64,000 nt of DNA. Source: Halosimplex rubrum (GTDB lineage: Archaea; Halobacteriota; Halobacteria; Halobacteriales; Haloarculaceae). The notes beneath the pieces are model-generated. The model had not been told where the DNA came from. It saw only the letters and a list, made by a program, of their open reading frames with translations, and searched no databases. Made by a program: the position numbers and the translations under genes. Positions 51,949 through 60,618 of the stretch are shown here, piece after piece. The stretch lies in NCBI RefSeq assembly GCF_013415885.1, contig NZ_CP058910.1:434001-498000 (forward strand), written 5' to 3'. Each line of letters opens with the position of its first letter. Position 1 is the stretch's first letter.

Positions 51949-52048
51949 GCGAGGCGGCGCCGGGCGCGGCGCCGGCCGGTGGCGGAGCGAACCGCCGCGG
52001 GGCGCCACCCCGAACAAGGCACTTCGGTGTCCGGACCCAACCGTTCGC

Positions 52049-52753
52049 ATGTCCAGACCGGACGTGAACGACATCGCGCAGGTCGCGGCCGAGGAGAGCA
52101 GGGAGGCGCGTCGGGACCTCAGGCAGACGCTGCTGTCGGGGCTGGCGCTGACGGTCCCGTTCCTGATCACCGTCCTCGTGTTGATCTGGGCGCTGGGGTT
52201 CGTCGCCGGCATGCTGGCGCCGCTGGCCGACGCGCTCGTCGCGCTCGGCCCGGGCAGCCAGATGAGCGACTGGGTCGTGCAACTGCTGGCCGGGGCCATC
52301 GTGTTCGGGCTCGTGTTCCTCGTCGGGGTCGCCGCCCAGCACGGCCCGGACACCCACGTCGCCCGCCGATTCGACGTGCTGATGGAGGACCTGCCCGGCA
52401 TCGGCTCCATCTACACCAGCGTCGAGCGCATGAGCGACGTGCTGGTCGAGGGCGACACCGAGAGCTTCCGCGAGGTGAAGATCGTCGAGTTCCCCCGCGA
52501 GGACTGCTTCGCGCTCGCCTTCCTCACCGCGAGCACGCCGCCGACGGTCGAAGCCGCCGCCGGTCACGACGCGATGGAGACCGTCTTCGTCCCGATGGCG
52601 CCCAACCCCGTGATGGGCGGGCACCTCGTCAACCTCCCGGAAGAGCGCATCTTCGACGTGGATCTCTCCGTCGAGGAGGGGATGCAGGCGATCATGACGA
52701 CCGGCATGGCCATCGACGAGAGCGTCGAGGACGGCGGCCGCGGCGCCGACTGA
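52049..52753 (+). CDS. DUF502 family membrane protein
   Basis: 234 residues. Two membrane helices (about 32-58 and 75-100) bracket a short loop, followed by a soluble C-terminal domain with DLPGIGSIYTSVERMSDVL, VEFPREDCFALAF and FVPMAPNPVMGGHLVNLPEERIFDVDLSVEEGMQAIMTTG, all typical of DUF502. Function unknown. Follows the acetyltransferase by 100 bp on the same strand. Confidence 0.88.
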   Translation: MSRPDVNDIAQVAAEESREARRDLRQTLLSGLALTVPFLITVLVLIWALGFVAGMLAPLADALVALGPGSQMSDWVVQLLAGAIVFGLVFLVGVAAQHGPDTHVARRFDVLMEDLPGIGSIYTSVERMSDVLVEGDTESFREVKIVEFPREDCFALAFLTASTPPTVEAAAGHDAMETVFVPMAPNPVMGGHLVNLPEERIFDVDLSVEEGMQAIMTTGMAIDESVEDGGRGAD

Positions 52754-52838
52754 CGCCCGGGCGGGCCTATCGCCGCCGATCGGCGGGCCCGGATACTGCC
52801 GGCCGCCGACGTACACCGCTCGCGCCCCTCGCTCCGGT

Positions 52839-53321
52839 ATGAGCCTCGACGGCGAATCCGCGCCGGAGTTCGAACTGCCGAGCACCGCCGGCGACACCGT
52901 CGCCCTCGCCGACGAACTGGCGCAGGGGCCGGCGGTGGTCCTGATCAACCGCGGCGTCTGGTGTTCCTTCTGCGCCGAACAGCTCCAGACGTTCGGCGAG
53001 GTGTCCTACGATATGTGGTTCCACGACGACGTGAGCGTCGTCCCGGTCGTCCCCGACCCGCTCCCCGAGGTCACGGAGATGCGCGACCGCTACGACCTGT
53101 CGATCCAGCTCCTGGCCGACCCCGAGGGCGAGGTCTGCGAGCGCTACAGCGGCACCGAGGAGACGAGTCACGGGCTCACCGGCAAGGCGGCCACCTACGT
53201 CGTCGACGGGGGCGGGACCGTCCGGTACGAGGACCGCTCGGACACCCCCGCCGACCGCACCTACGGCAACTGGGTGCGCTACTACGTCCGGAACGGCTAC
53301 GAGCCGCCGTTCGAGGGGTGA
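52839..53321 (+). CDS. thioredoxin-fold redoxin/peroxiredoxin-like protein
   Basis: 160 residues. AhpC/TSA-like start DGESAPEFELPSTAGDTVAL and an active-site motif GVWCSFC (C42-S-F-C45), a CxxC rather than the peroxiredoxin TxxC, suggesting thiol-disulfide or peroxide reductase activity in the cytoplasm. Later elements PVVPDPLPEVTEMRDRYDLSI and the cis-Pro region (GLTGKAATYVVD) fit. The substrate is unknown. Confidence 0.85.
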   Translation: MSLDGESAPEFELPSTAGDTVALADELAQGPAVVLINRGVWCSFCAEQLQTFGEVSYDMWFHDDVSVVPVVPDPLPEVTEMRDRYDLSIQLLADPEGEVCERYSGTEETSHGLTGKAATYVVDGGGTVRYEDRSDTPADRTYGNWVRYYVRNGYEPPFEG

Positions 53322-53427
53322 ACGACGGCGGCCCCTGGCGAGGGTCGCAGCCGGAGCGCTCGACGACCGGTCGCTCCGCTCCACCCGAAACGGTGGCCTT
53401 TTGCTCGCGCTCCGCGGGGGATCCACC

Positions 53428-54444
53428 ATGACCGACGGGGACGCTGCGGACGGACCGGAAGAAGCGGACGGGACCGACGAGGAGGGACTGACCTACGCCG
53501 AGGCGGGCGTCGACATCGCCGGCCAGGAGGCCGCGACGGCGGCGCTGGTCGGCGCGACCGGCGACTTCGAGGGCGACTTCGCCGGCCTGCTCGACATCGG
53601 CGACCGCTACCTCGCGCTGGCGGCCGACGGCGTCGGGACCAAGCTCCTGGTCGCCGAGGCGCTCGACGACTACTCGACCATCGGCATCGACTGCATCGCC
53701 ATGAACGCCAACGACCTGGTCGCGGCGGGCGTCGACCCCGTCGCGTTCGTCGACTACCTCGCCGTCGAGGAGCCCGACGACGCCACCGCCGAGCAGATCG
53801 GTGAGGGCCTCGACGAGGGCGCCGAGCGCGCCGGCGTCGCCCTCGTCGGCGGCGAGACCGCGGTGATGCCCGACGTGATCAAGGGCCTCGACATCGCCGG
53901 CACCTGCGCGGGACTCGCGCCAAAGGACGCCATCTTCCCCGGCGAGGCCGAGGCGGGCGACGTGGTCGTGGGGTGGCCCTCCTCGGGTATCCACTCGAAC
54001 GGGCTGACGCTCGCCCGCGAGGCCGCCACGCGCGACCACGAGTACACCGACCCGTTCCCGCCGAATCCCGACAGGTCGATCGGCGAGGAACTCCTGGAGC
54101 CGACGCGGATCTACAGTGACCTGCTGGGGCCGCTCCGCGAGGTCGACACCCACGCCGCCGCCCACGTCACCGGCGGCGGCTGGACGAACCTGACCCGGAT
54201 GGGCGAGTGCCACTACGAGATCACGGACCCCTTCGACGCCCAGCCGGTCTTCGCGTTCGTCCAGCGGGAGGGCGACGTGACCGACGAGGAGATGCACCGC
54301 ACGTTCAACATGGGCACCGGCTTCGTCGCCGCGATGTCCGAGGCCGACGCCGAAGCGGTCGTCGACGCGACCGACGACGGACGGATTATCGGCCGCGTCG
54401 AGGACGGCGAGGCGTGCGTCGCGGTCCGCGGGCTGGAGCTGTAG
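53428..54444 (+). CDS. purM: phosphoribosylformylglycinamidine cyclo-ligase
   Basis: 338 residues; ATP-dependent ring closure of FGAM to AIR in purine biosynthesis. Features: LTYAEAGVDIAGQEAA, ALAADGVGTKLLVA, NANDLVAAGVDPVAFVDYL, LVGGETAVMPDVI, GWPSSGIHSNGLTLAR and HVTGGGWTNLTRM. ATG at 53428 chosen; the in-frame upstream extension is not needed. Length and motifs are complete. TTTTGC at 53399 is at TATA distance. Confidence 0.94.
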   Translation: MTDGDAADGPEEADGTDEEGLTYAEAGVDIAGQEAATAALVGATGDFEGDFAGLLDIGDRYLALAADGVGTKLLVAEALDDYSTIGIDCIAMNANDLVAAGVDPVAFVDYLAVEEPDDATAEQIGEGLDEGAERAGVALVGGETAVMPDVIKGLDIAGTCAGLAPKDAIFPGEAEAGDVVVGWPSSGIHSNGLTLAREAATRDHEYTDPFPPNPDRSIGEELLEPTRIYSDLLGPLREVDTHAAAHVTGGGWTNLTRMGECHYEITDPFDAQPVFAFVQREGDVTDEEMHRTFNMGTGFVAAMSEADAEAVVDATDDGRIIGRVEDGEACVAVRGLEL

Positions 54445-54501
54445 CCGGCCGACCGTCGCCCCGAGAACGTATCTCACGACACCGGTCGATTCGGCGACAC
54501 G

Positions 54502-54615
54502 ATGGGGTCCGAGAATCTACCGGGTGACGACGTACCGACAGCGAGCCCGCCGTCGACCGACGGCCCGCCGAACGTCCGCTGTCTGCGATTCCTGAAGCCC
54601 GCGGACCCGGAGTGA
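54502..54615 (+). CDS. possible 37-aa small protein
   Basis: ATG to TGA, 37 codons: MGSENLPGDDVPTASPPSTD, then a short NVRCLRFLKPADPE end. P/D/S-rich, no domain. Lies between purM and the convergent SDR gene. Weak support. Confidence 0.25.
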   Translation: MGSENLPGDDVPTASPPSTDGPPNVRCLRFLKPADPE

Positions 54616-54617
54616 GG

Positions 54618-55619
54618 TCACGTCTCCGGCGCTCGTTCACCGCCGGTACCGACGACCTCGGCCTCGTCGAGACCCAGCCACGCGACGCTGGCCCGCCAGA
54701 GGTCCCGCTGGGCGTCGCGGTCGGCGGCGGCCTCGGCCGGGCGAACGGCCTCGCAGTCGTCGAAGTACTCGCCGGTCGTGTCGGTCACCGCGGGCGAGAT
54801 CGCCAGGTAGGTCCCCGTCTCGGCGGACTCGGCCGCGGTATCGACCGTGCCGGTCAACCGCCCGACCGCGCCGAACAGTTTCCAGCCGAGGCCGGCGACC
54901 AGCGAGCCGTTTCGCGACAGCCCGGTCGACGGCGACACGCCCGGGTGACAGCAGTTGGCCGTCACACTCCCCGGGAGCCTCCGGGCGAGTTCGTACGTGA
55001 ACAGGACGTTCGCGAGCTTCGAGTGGCCGTAGGCCCCCACGCCACTGGGCCCGTCGGGACCGCGGACGCCGTCGAGGTCGAGTTCGGCTCGCCGGTGGAG
55101 GTCCGAGGAGACCGTCACGACGCGAGCCGGGTCGGCCGCGTCGGCGTCGTGGCCGCGTTCTCCGTCGTCGCTCCGCTCCTGGGCCCGCCGTTCGCCCGTC
55201 GCCGCGAGGCGGTCGACCAGCGCGTTCGTCAGCAGGAACGTCGCGAGGTGGTTGACGGCGAAGGTCGACTCGACGCCGTCGTCGATCCCCGGCACGTCGA
55301 CCAGGTGGCGGTCGCCCTGCCACGTCCCGGCGTTGTTGACCAGGCAGTCCAGTCGGTCGAAGTCCGCGAGCACGGCGTCGGCGAGCGCGCGCACCTCGTC
55401 GAAGTCGGCGTAGTCGGCGGCGTAGAAGGCGTGACCGTCGCCGGGGAGGTCGGCGACCAGTTCCTCGCCGGCCGCGCGGTCGCGACCGTGGACGACGACG
55501 GTCGCACCGGTCGCGGCGAGGTTGCGCGCCGTCTCCGCTCCGATACCGCTCGTCGACCCGGTCACGAGCGCGACGTGTCCCTCGCCGAGCACCGAGTCGC
55601 TCCCGCCTGCAGCTGTCAT
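54618..55619 (-). CDS. short-chain dehydrogenase (retinol dehydrogenase-like)
   Basis: 333 residues. NAD(P) motif TGSTSGIG (T-G-x3-G-x-G), NNAGTW, catalytic Ser in VVTVSSDLHRR and YGHSKLAN (Y-x3-K). The PGVSPSTGLSRN segment and length resemble the WWOX/retinol dehydrogenase-like SDR class. A low-complexity insertion (ERRAQERSDDGERGHDADAAD, around residues 145-165) is typical haloarchaeal padding. Same strand as the next SDR and part of a redox-enzyme neighbourhood. Confidence 0.88.
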   Translation of the reverse strand: MTAAGGSDSVLGEGHVALVTGSTSGIGAETARNLAATGATVVVHGRDRAAGEELVADLPGDGHAFYAADYADFDEVRALADAVLADFDRLDCLVNNAGTWQGDRHLVDVPGIDDGVESTFAVNHLATFLLTNALVDRLAATGERRAQERSDDGERGHDADAADPARVVTVSSDLHRRAELDLDGVRGPDGPSGVGAYGHSKLANVLFTYELARRLPGSVTANCCHPGVSPSTGLSRNGSLVAGLGWKLFGAVGRLTGTVDTAAESAETGTYLAISPAVTDTTGEYFDDCEAVRPAEAAADRDAQRDLWRASVAWLGLDEAEVVGTGGERAPET

Positions 55620-55700
55620 GACACGTCGTTCGGTTCGGACCGAGTTAACGGCGCCGCCGACGCCGTGCCGTCGGAGCCGGGCCCCGTCCACCCGGTTCGG

Positions 55701-56585
55701 TCAGCCGATCAAGCGTCCGACCGTCGCGGTCGCCCGCTCGTAGCCGGCCTGGATCGCGTCGATGGCGGGTGCGGGGAGCCAGTTCGCCCACCGGACGAAA
55801 CGGGCGAACCGCCCCACGGGGTAGCGGGCCTTCGGGTCGTCGGCCTCGGCGGCGCGAACGACGGCCGCGGCGACGCGTTCCGGTCCCACGGCCAGCGGGT
55901 TGCCGTCGAGGACCCACCCGTCATCGAGGCCGGCGTAGGTCCGCGTGTAGGCGGGCGTCCGCTCGCGGCCGGCCAGCCGCCGGCGCGCCGCGTCGGCGAA
56001 GTCGGTCTCGACCCACGCCGGCTCGACCAGGGACACGTCGACGCCGCTCGTGCGCAGTTCGACCCGGAGCGCGTCGTGGAGCGATTCGACGGCGGCCTTC
56101 CCCGCGGCGTAGGCACCCAGGCCCGGCGAGGCGAGCAGGCCCATGACGCTGGAGACGGTGACGATCCGTCCCCGACCGCGCTCGCGCATGTGCGGGAGGG
56201 CGGCGCGAGCGAGCCGGTGGGGACCGTGGACGAGCACGTCGAATCCCTCGCGAGCGGCGTCGACGGGCACGTCCTCGACGGGCCCGGCTTCGGCGTAGCC
56301 GGCGTTGTTGACCAGGCAGTCCAGCCGCCCGGCCTCGGCGACCACCTCGTCGACGACGCGTTCGCACCGCTCGTCGTCGGTCACGTCCAGCGCGCGGGTC
56401 TCACAGCGGGCCCGGACGCGCTCGGGTAGCGGCGTCGCCACGTCGGTCGCGTACACGCGCCACCCCCGCTCGGCGAACCCGAGCGCGATGGCCGACCCGA
56501 TCCCCCCGCCTGCGCCCGTCACGAGGACGACCGGCCCGCCCCCGTCGCCCCCGACCGCACGAACCGACTCGTCGTTGCGTGACAC
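55701..56585 (-). CDS. short-chain dehydrogenase
   Basis: 294 residues from a GTG. NAD(P) motif TGAGGGIGSA, NNAGYAEAG, catalytic Ser in VTVSSVMGLL and YAAGKAAVE (Y-x3-K). The cofactor-selecting residue after beta 2 is Asp (YATDVATPL), favouring NAD(H). Substrate unknown. Same strand as the preceding SDR, 81 bp apart; divergent from the FAD oxidoreductase over about 200 bp containing their promoters. Confidence 0.87.
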   Translation of the reverse strand: MSRNDESVRAVGGDGGGPVVLVTGAGGGIGSAIALGFAERGWRVYATDVATPLPERVRARCETRALDVTDDERCERVVDEVVAEAGRLDCLVNNAGYAEAGPVEDVPVDAAREGFDVLVHGPHRLARAALPHMRERGRGRIVTVSSVMGLLASPGLGAYAAGKAAVESLHDALRVELRTSGVDVSLVEPAWVETDFADAARRRLAGRERTPAYTRTYAGLDDGWVLDGNPLAVGPERVAAAVVRAAEADDPKARYPVGRFARFVRWANWLPAPAIDAIQAGYERATATVGRLIG

Positions 56586-56785
56586 GGCCGACCGGGCGCG
56601 TGCCGGCGAAAAAAGCGTTCCGGGCCGGTGCGAGCGGGTCGGATAAATCGACGCCACGGGTGAGGGGAAGTACCTTTGCCGGTCGCGTTCGCACCCGTTC
56701 CTGTGAGCGAGTTGCCCTCTCCTCGGGTGACGAACGGGGTGTCCGGCCGCGAACCGACCGGCGGGGTGACGGGGGTGCGTCCGCG

Positions 56786-58252
56786 GTGACGCTCGCGGCC
56801 GTCGACCGCTATGACCCCGGTCGCGTCGGTGACGTGGGCGGTCGCGCGGTCGTCCTCGGAGGGAGCGTCGCGGGACTGTGCGCGGCGCGAGTGCTCGCCG
56901 ACGGCTTCGACGAGGTGGTCGTCGTCGAGCGCGATTCGCTGCCCGACGCACCGGTCGCCCGCGACGGCGCCCCCCAGACGAGCCACCCCCACGCGTTGCT
57001 GTCGGCCGGCCAGGCGGTCCTGGAGGATCTGTTCGTCGGCTTCGGCGAGGACCTGGTCCGGGCGGGGGGACTCGTCGTCGACACCACGCGCAACTTCCTC
57101 GAGTACCAGCGCGGCGGGTTCGTGGCGCCCGGTACCGAGCGGACGCCGACCTACTGCGCCACCCGGCCGCTGTTCGAGCACGTCGTCCGTCGCCGTCTCC
57201 GCGAGCGCGACGCCGTTCGCCTGCTGAGCCCCTGTCTGTTCGTCGACTACCGCACCGACGACGCCGGCCGCGCGGTGACCGGCGTCACCGTCCGCGAGGG
57301 CGACGGCCCGACGGAGTCGCTCGCGGCCGACCTCGTCGTCGACGCCACCGGCCGGGCCAGTCGGACGCCGGAGTGGCTCGACGACGCCGGGTACGACGCC
57401 CCGCCGACCGATCGGGTGGAGATCGACCTCCAGTACAGCTCCGTCCGGATCGACCGCCCGCCGGGCGACCGCCGGGTGGTCAGCGTCCCGCCGGACCCGC
57501 CGCGGCGCCGCGGCGCCGCGCTGATACCCGTCGAGGGCGACCGATGGGAGGTGATCCTCGCCGAGATGGGCGCCGACGGCGGCCCGGCCGACCGCGCCAG
57601 CGTGGTGGCGTTCGCCGAGGACCTGCCGGTCGATCTGGTGGGCGAGCTCCTGCGCGACCGCCCGTGGGTCTCCGACGACGTCGCCCGCTACCCCTTCCCC
57701 GCGAGCGTGCGCCGCCGCTACGAACGGCTCGACCGGTTCCCCGAGGGGCTGGTCGTCACCGGTGACGCGCTCGCGAGTTTCAACCCCGTCTACGGGCAGG
57801 GGATGTCCGTCGCCGCCCTCGACGCGTTGGTGCTCCACGGCGCGCTGGCCGACGGCGGCCGCGACCGACTCGGCCCCCGCTTTTTCGACCGGGTCGCGCC
57901 GGTGCTGGACACCCCCTGGCAACTGGCGGTCGGCGCCGACCGCGGCTTCGCGGCGACCGACGGCTCGGCCTCGCCGGCCGAACGGCTGTTCGAGCGGTAC
58001 TTCGACCGCCTGCTCCGGCGGGCCCACGAGGACAGCGCCGTCGCCGCGGCCTACCAAGAAGTCGTCGGGCTGGAGCGACCGCCGACCGCCCTGCTCCGCC
58101 CCTCGGTCCTCGCCCGGGTCCTGCTCCCAGTCGGTGGGGACGCCGAGCGGACGGGGCCGCCGCGGACCGCCCCGCCCGCCTCAGACCGGGGGCCGCCCCT
58201 CGGCGATGACGAACCGCCCGTCGAACGCGACCGCTCCCAGCGACCGACCTAA
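56786..58252 (+). CDS. FAD-dependent oxidoreductase/monooxygenase
   Basis: 488 residues from a GTG. FAD-binding region RAVVLGGSVAGLCAARVL (G-G-S-x-A-G variant), a VVVERD strand end, the ATG-type motif LVVDATGRASRTPEW, and GDALASFNPVYGQGMSVAALDAL, where GD...P...GxG binds FAD ribose. This matches the 2-polyprenyl-6-methoxyphenol hydroxylase-like class. The C-terminal 24 residues overlap the 3' end of the opposite-strand decarboxylase-like gene by 72 bp. Substrate unknown. Confidence 0.85.
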   Translation: MTLAAVDRYDPGRVGDVGGRAVVLGGSVAGLCAARVLADGFDEVVVVERDSLPDAPVARDGAPQTSHPHALLSAGQAVLEDLFVGFGEDLVRAGGLVVDTTRNFLEYQRGGFVAPGTERTPTYCATRPLFEHVVRRRLRERDAVRLLSPCLFVDYRTDDAGRAVTGVTVREGDGPTESLAADLVVDATGRASRTPEWLDDAGYDAPPTDRVEIDLQYSSVRIDRPPGDRRVVSVPPDPPRRRGAALIPVEGDRWEVILAEMGADGGPADRASVVAFAEDLPVDLVGELLRDRPWVSDDVARYPFPASVRRRYERLDRFPEGLVVTGDALASFNPVYGQGMSVAALDALVLHGALADGGRDRLGPRFFDRVAPVLDTPWQLAVGADRGFAATDGSASPAERLFERYFDRLLRRAHEDSAVAAAYQEVVGLERPPTALLRPSVLARVLLPVGGDAERTGPPRTAPPASDRGPPLGDDEPPVERDRSQRPT

Positions 58253-58930
58253 CCCGAGGCCGCGCAGCCGCTCGGCCAGCGGATGGGTCCCCAGCGAGTA
58301 TCGTCCCCCGAACGGTCGGGCGCCGAACCGCCCGGACAGTTCCAGGGGTTGGCGTCGGACGGCCGTTTCGGGCCGCTCGGGACCGCTCTCGGTTCCGTCC
58401 CCACCGGTGTAACTCGCCGTCTCGACGGTCGTCCGAAATCGCGGGTTCCACGGCGCGTCGAGCGTGAGGACGTGCCCTCGCTCGTCGCCGACGGCCGTCC
58501 GCCGGCGGTCGCCGCGGTCGGTGATCCCGATATCGGCGACGGACTTCGGGTACCCCCAGATCTCGACGCCGAGGGCGCGGGCCGGTTCGGTCGTGACCGG
58601 GAGCGCCGCGACGTAGCCGCCGAGGCCGTCCCGAACGGCGCCGAGTTCCGGGACGGGGCCGTCGGCGGGCGTCGCCGCGAGGAGGACGCCGAACTCCTCG
58701 TAAGGCGCCATCGCGTCGTCGCCGATCCGACGGTAGTCCACCGAGAGGAAGGTGACCGCGGTCCGTCCCGGGGAGAGACGAACCGGTGTGAGGCCCTCGG
58801 GGAGCCACTCGCCGGCCGCTCCCGCGTCGGCCGCGACGGCGACCGCCGTCGCCTCGGCCTCGGTCTCCAGCGGCACGGCGACCTCGTGGCCCGTCGAGAG
58901 CGTGTGCGTCTTCGGCGTCCGGTCGGACAC
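58181..58930 (-). CDS. acetoacetate decarboxylase-like protein
   Basis: 249 residues from a GTG at 58930, chosen because family homology begins at HTLSTGHEV. An ATG at 59044 would add 38 residues with no family match. WGYPKSVADI holds the Schiff-base lysine (K129). The N-terminal barrel strand VALPVTTEPARALGVEI is typical. Such haloarchaeal members may decarboxylate beta-keto acids or belong to the broader non-decarboxylating superfamily. Its 3' end overlaps the FAD gene. Confidence 0.78.
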   Translation of the reverse strand: MSDRTPKTHTLSTGHEVAVPLETEAEATAVAVAADAGAAGEWLPEGLTPVRLSPGRTAVTFLSVDYRRIGDDAMAPYEEFGVLLAATPADGPVPELGAVRDGLGGYVAALPVTTEPARALGVEIWGYPKSVADIGITDRGDRRRTAVGDERGHVLTLDAPWNPRFRTTVETASYTGGDGTESGPERPETAVRRQPLELSGRFGARPFGGRYSLGTHPLAERLRGLGLGRSLGAVAFDGRFVIAEGRPPV

Positions 58931-59068
58931 GCCGATCCCTTCGGTCGAGTCGGCCGAAAGAATGTCGGTGGCGCCGTCTCCGAGAGCGGCCGCGGCGATG
59001 GGAGTCACGGCGATGGGAGCCGCGACGGTGGCGGTCCGTCCCACTCGCCGGTTTCGCGTCCGAGCCGA

Positions 59069-60040
59069 CTACTCGTGGCCGTAGACGGGGACGGGCTCGT
59101 AGGGTTCTTCGAGGTACTCCACGTCGGAATCCGACAGCGACACGTCCAGGGCCTCGACGGCCGCTTCGAGGTGTTCGATACTGGACGTGCCGACGATCGG
59201 CGCGTCGACGTTGTCGTTCTGGAACTGCCAGGCCAGGGCGATCTGGGCCATCGTGACGCCCTTGTCGTCGGCCAGTTCCTCGACGCGTCCGTTGATCGCC
59301 TCGCTACCGGGCCCCTGGTGGTAGGGCGTCCCGTAGTCGATCTCGTGCTCGCCGCGGTCGGTCGAGGTGAACTCCTCGTGGGGACGGGTCAGGTAGCCGG
59401 CCGCCAGCGGGCTCCACGGGAGGACGCCGACGTTCTCCCGGTCGCAGACGGGGTACATCTCGCGTTCCTCCTCGCGGTAGGTCAGGTGATAGAGGTTCTG
59501 CATCGTCTCGAAGCGAGCGAGCCCCTCCTCGTCGCTGACCTGCAGGGCTCGCTGGAACTGGTGGGCCCACATCGACGAGGCGCCGATGTGGCGGACCTGC
59601 CCCCGGGAGACGGCGTCGTCGAGCGCGCGGAGGGTGGTCTCGATCGGTGTGTCGTAATCCCAGCGGTGGATCTGGTAGAGATCGACGGTGTCCATGCCGA
59701 GTCGGTCGAGCGAGTGGGTGAGTTCCTGCTCGATGGTCTTGCGCGAGAGGCCCTCGGCGTTGCGGTGGTCCTTGGCGCCCGAGAAGCGAACCTTGGTGGC
59801 GACGACCTGCTCGTCGCGGTCGTAGTCGGCGAGCACGTCGCCGAGAATCTCCTCGCTCTCGCCCGCCGAATAGGTGTTCGCGGTGTCGAAGAAGTTGACA
59901 CCCAGGTCGATGGCCCGCTCGACGAGTTCGCGGCCCTCCTCCTCGTCGAGCATCCAACTGTCCCCGCTCCCGAAGCTCATACAGCCGAGACAGACCTTCG
60001 AGACTTCCATGCCCGTGGATCCGAGCGTGGTGTACTCCAT
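59069..60040 (-). CDS. aldo/keto reductase
   Basis: 323 residues, (alpha/beta)8 barrel. Starts MEYTTLGSTGMEVSKVCLGCM. Catalytic tetrad visible: D and Y in FFDTANTYSAGESEEILG, K in VATKVRFSG and H in YQIHRWDYDTP. NADPH-dependent reduction of aldehydes, ketones or xenobiotic quinones is expected. Same strand as the decarboxylase-like gene, with a ~140-bp gap. Confidence 0.92.
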   Translation of the reverse strand: MEYTTLGSTGMEVSKVCLGCMSFGSGDSWMLDEEEGRELVERAIDLGVNFFDTANTYSAGESEEILGDVLADYDRDEQVVATKVRFSGAKDHRNAEGLSRKTIEQELTHSLDRLGMDTVDLYQIHRWDYDTPIETTLRALDDAVSRGQVRHIGASSMWAHQFQRALQVSDEEGLARFETMQNLYHLTYREEEREMYPVCDRENVGVLPWSPLAAGYLTRPHEEFTSTDRGEHEIDYGTPYHQGPGSEAINGRVEELADDKGVTMAQIALAWQFQNDNVDAPIVGTSSIEHLEAAVEALDVSLSDSDVEYLEEPYEPVPVYGHE

Positions 60041-60144
60041 GGCGAACGGACGGCGCGACCGGACGTAAAACGCCCGCTCTCGGAAGTCCGCGGGCGCTCC
60101 GACGGCCGCTACTTTGACAATGCGAGACTCGAAACGTGTCGTGT

Positions 60145-60510
60145 ATGGTAACCGATGACGAGGGTGCGCTGGTCGAGGCCCTCCGGGGGCTGGCCGGGGA
60201 CGCCCTCCGCGTGGTCGCCACGTACGACCGGGACGGCTGCGACCCCGTCTACGTCGCGCCGGGCGCGGAGGACCGGGTCCGCTCGCAGGCCGAGCGAGTC
60301 CACGACGAACTCGTCCTCCAGGGCCTGGGCCGGGGCCACCTCGAGGAGCTGTTCGCCGCCGGCGACCTGCACTGTTCGATCCACCGCTTCGACGACCTGA
60401 CGACCTTCCACTTCGCGTCCGGCGAGTTCTCCGGCCTGTTCGTCAGCGTCGACTCCGAGGCGGACCTGCCGCTGGCGACGTTCTCCCAGACCTGCAAGGA
60501 GTACGTGTAG
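60145..60510 (+). CDS. unrecognised haloarchaeal protein (DUF7522-like)
   Basis: 121 residues, soluble, alpha/beta. Contains RVVATYDRDGCDPVYVAPG, ELVLQGLGRGHLEELFAAGDLHC and FASGEFSGLFVSVDSEADL. This set matches a common haloarchaeal domain of unknown function, a family call from memory. ATG at 60145 preferred; a GTG three codons upstream is possible. No operon partner. Confidence 0.65.
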   Translation: MVTDDEGALVEALRGLAGDALRVVATYDRDGCDPVYVAPGAEDRVRSQAERVHDELVLQGLGRGHLEELFAAGDLHCSIHRFDDLTTFHFASGEFSGLFVSVDSEADLPLATFSQTCKEYV

Positions 60511-60588
60511 CCGGGTCGGGCCGGCCCGCCTACGGCGCGGTCGCGCGGTCCGGACGACCGGCGACGGCGGGCCCGTCCCCGCGCCGGG

Positions 60589-60594
60589 TTTATA
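60589..60594 (+). promoter_or_regulatory. TATA box of the DUF460 gene
   Basis: TTTATA in an AT-rich patch about 27 nt (centre to start) before the GTG at 60619. The clearest TATA box in the window; it favours the second GTG over the one at 60613. Confidence 0.6.
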
Positions 60595-60618
60595 TTCGCA
60601 GATTGCATACGCGTGCGT

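Noticed and set aside
48316-52410. Minus-strand open frame of about 1360 codons spanning several genes
   Set aside because: Crosses the GH97, acetyltransferase and other intact genes in the wrong frame; arginine-rich translation typical of a shadow frame.
58931-59044. Upstream ATG giving a 287-residue decarboxylase-like protein
   Set aside because: The added 38 residues have no match to the family start and are alanine-rich; the GTG at 58930 precedes HTLSTGHEV.
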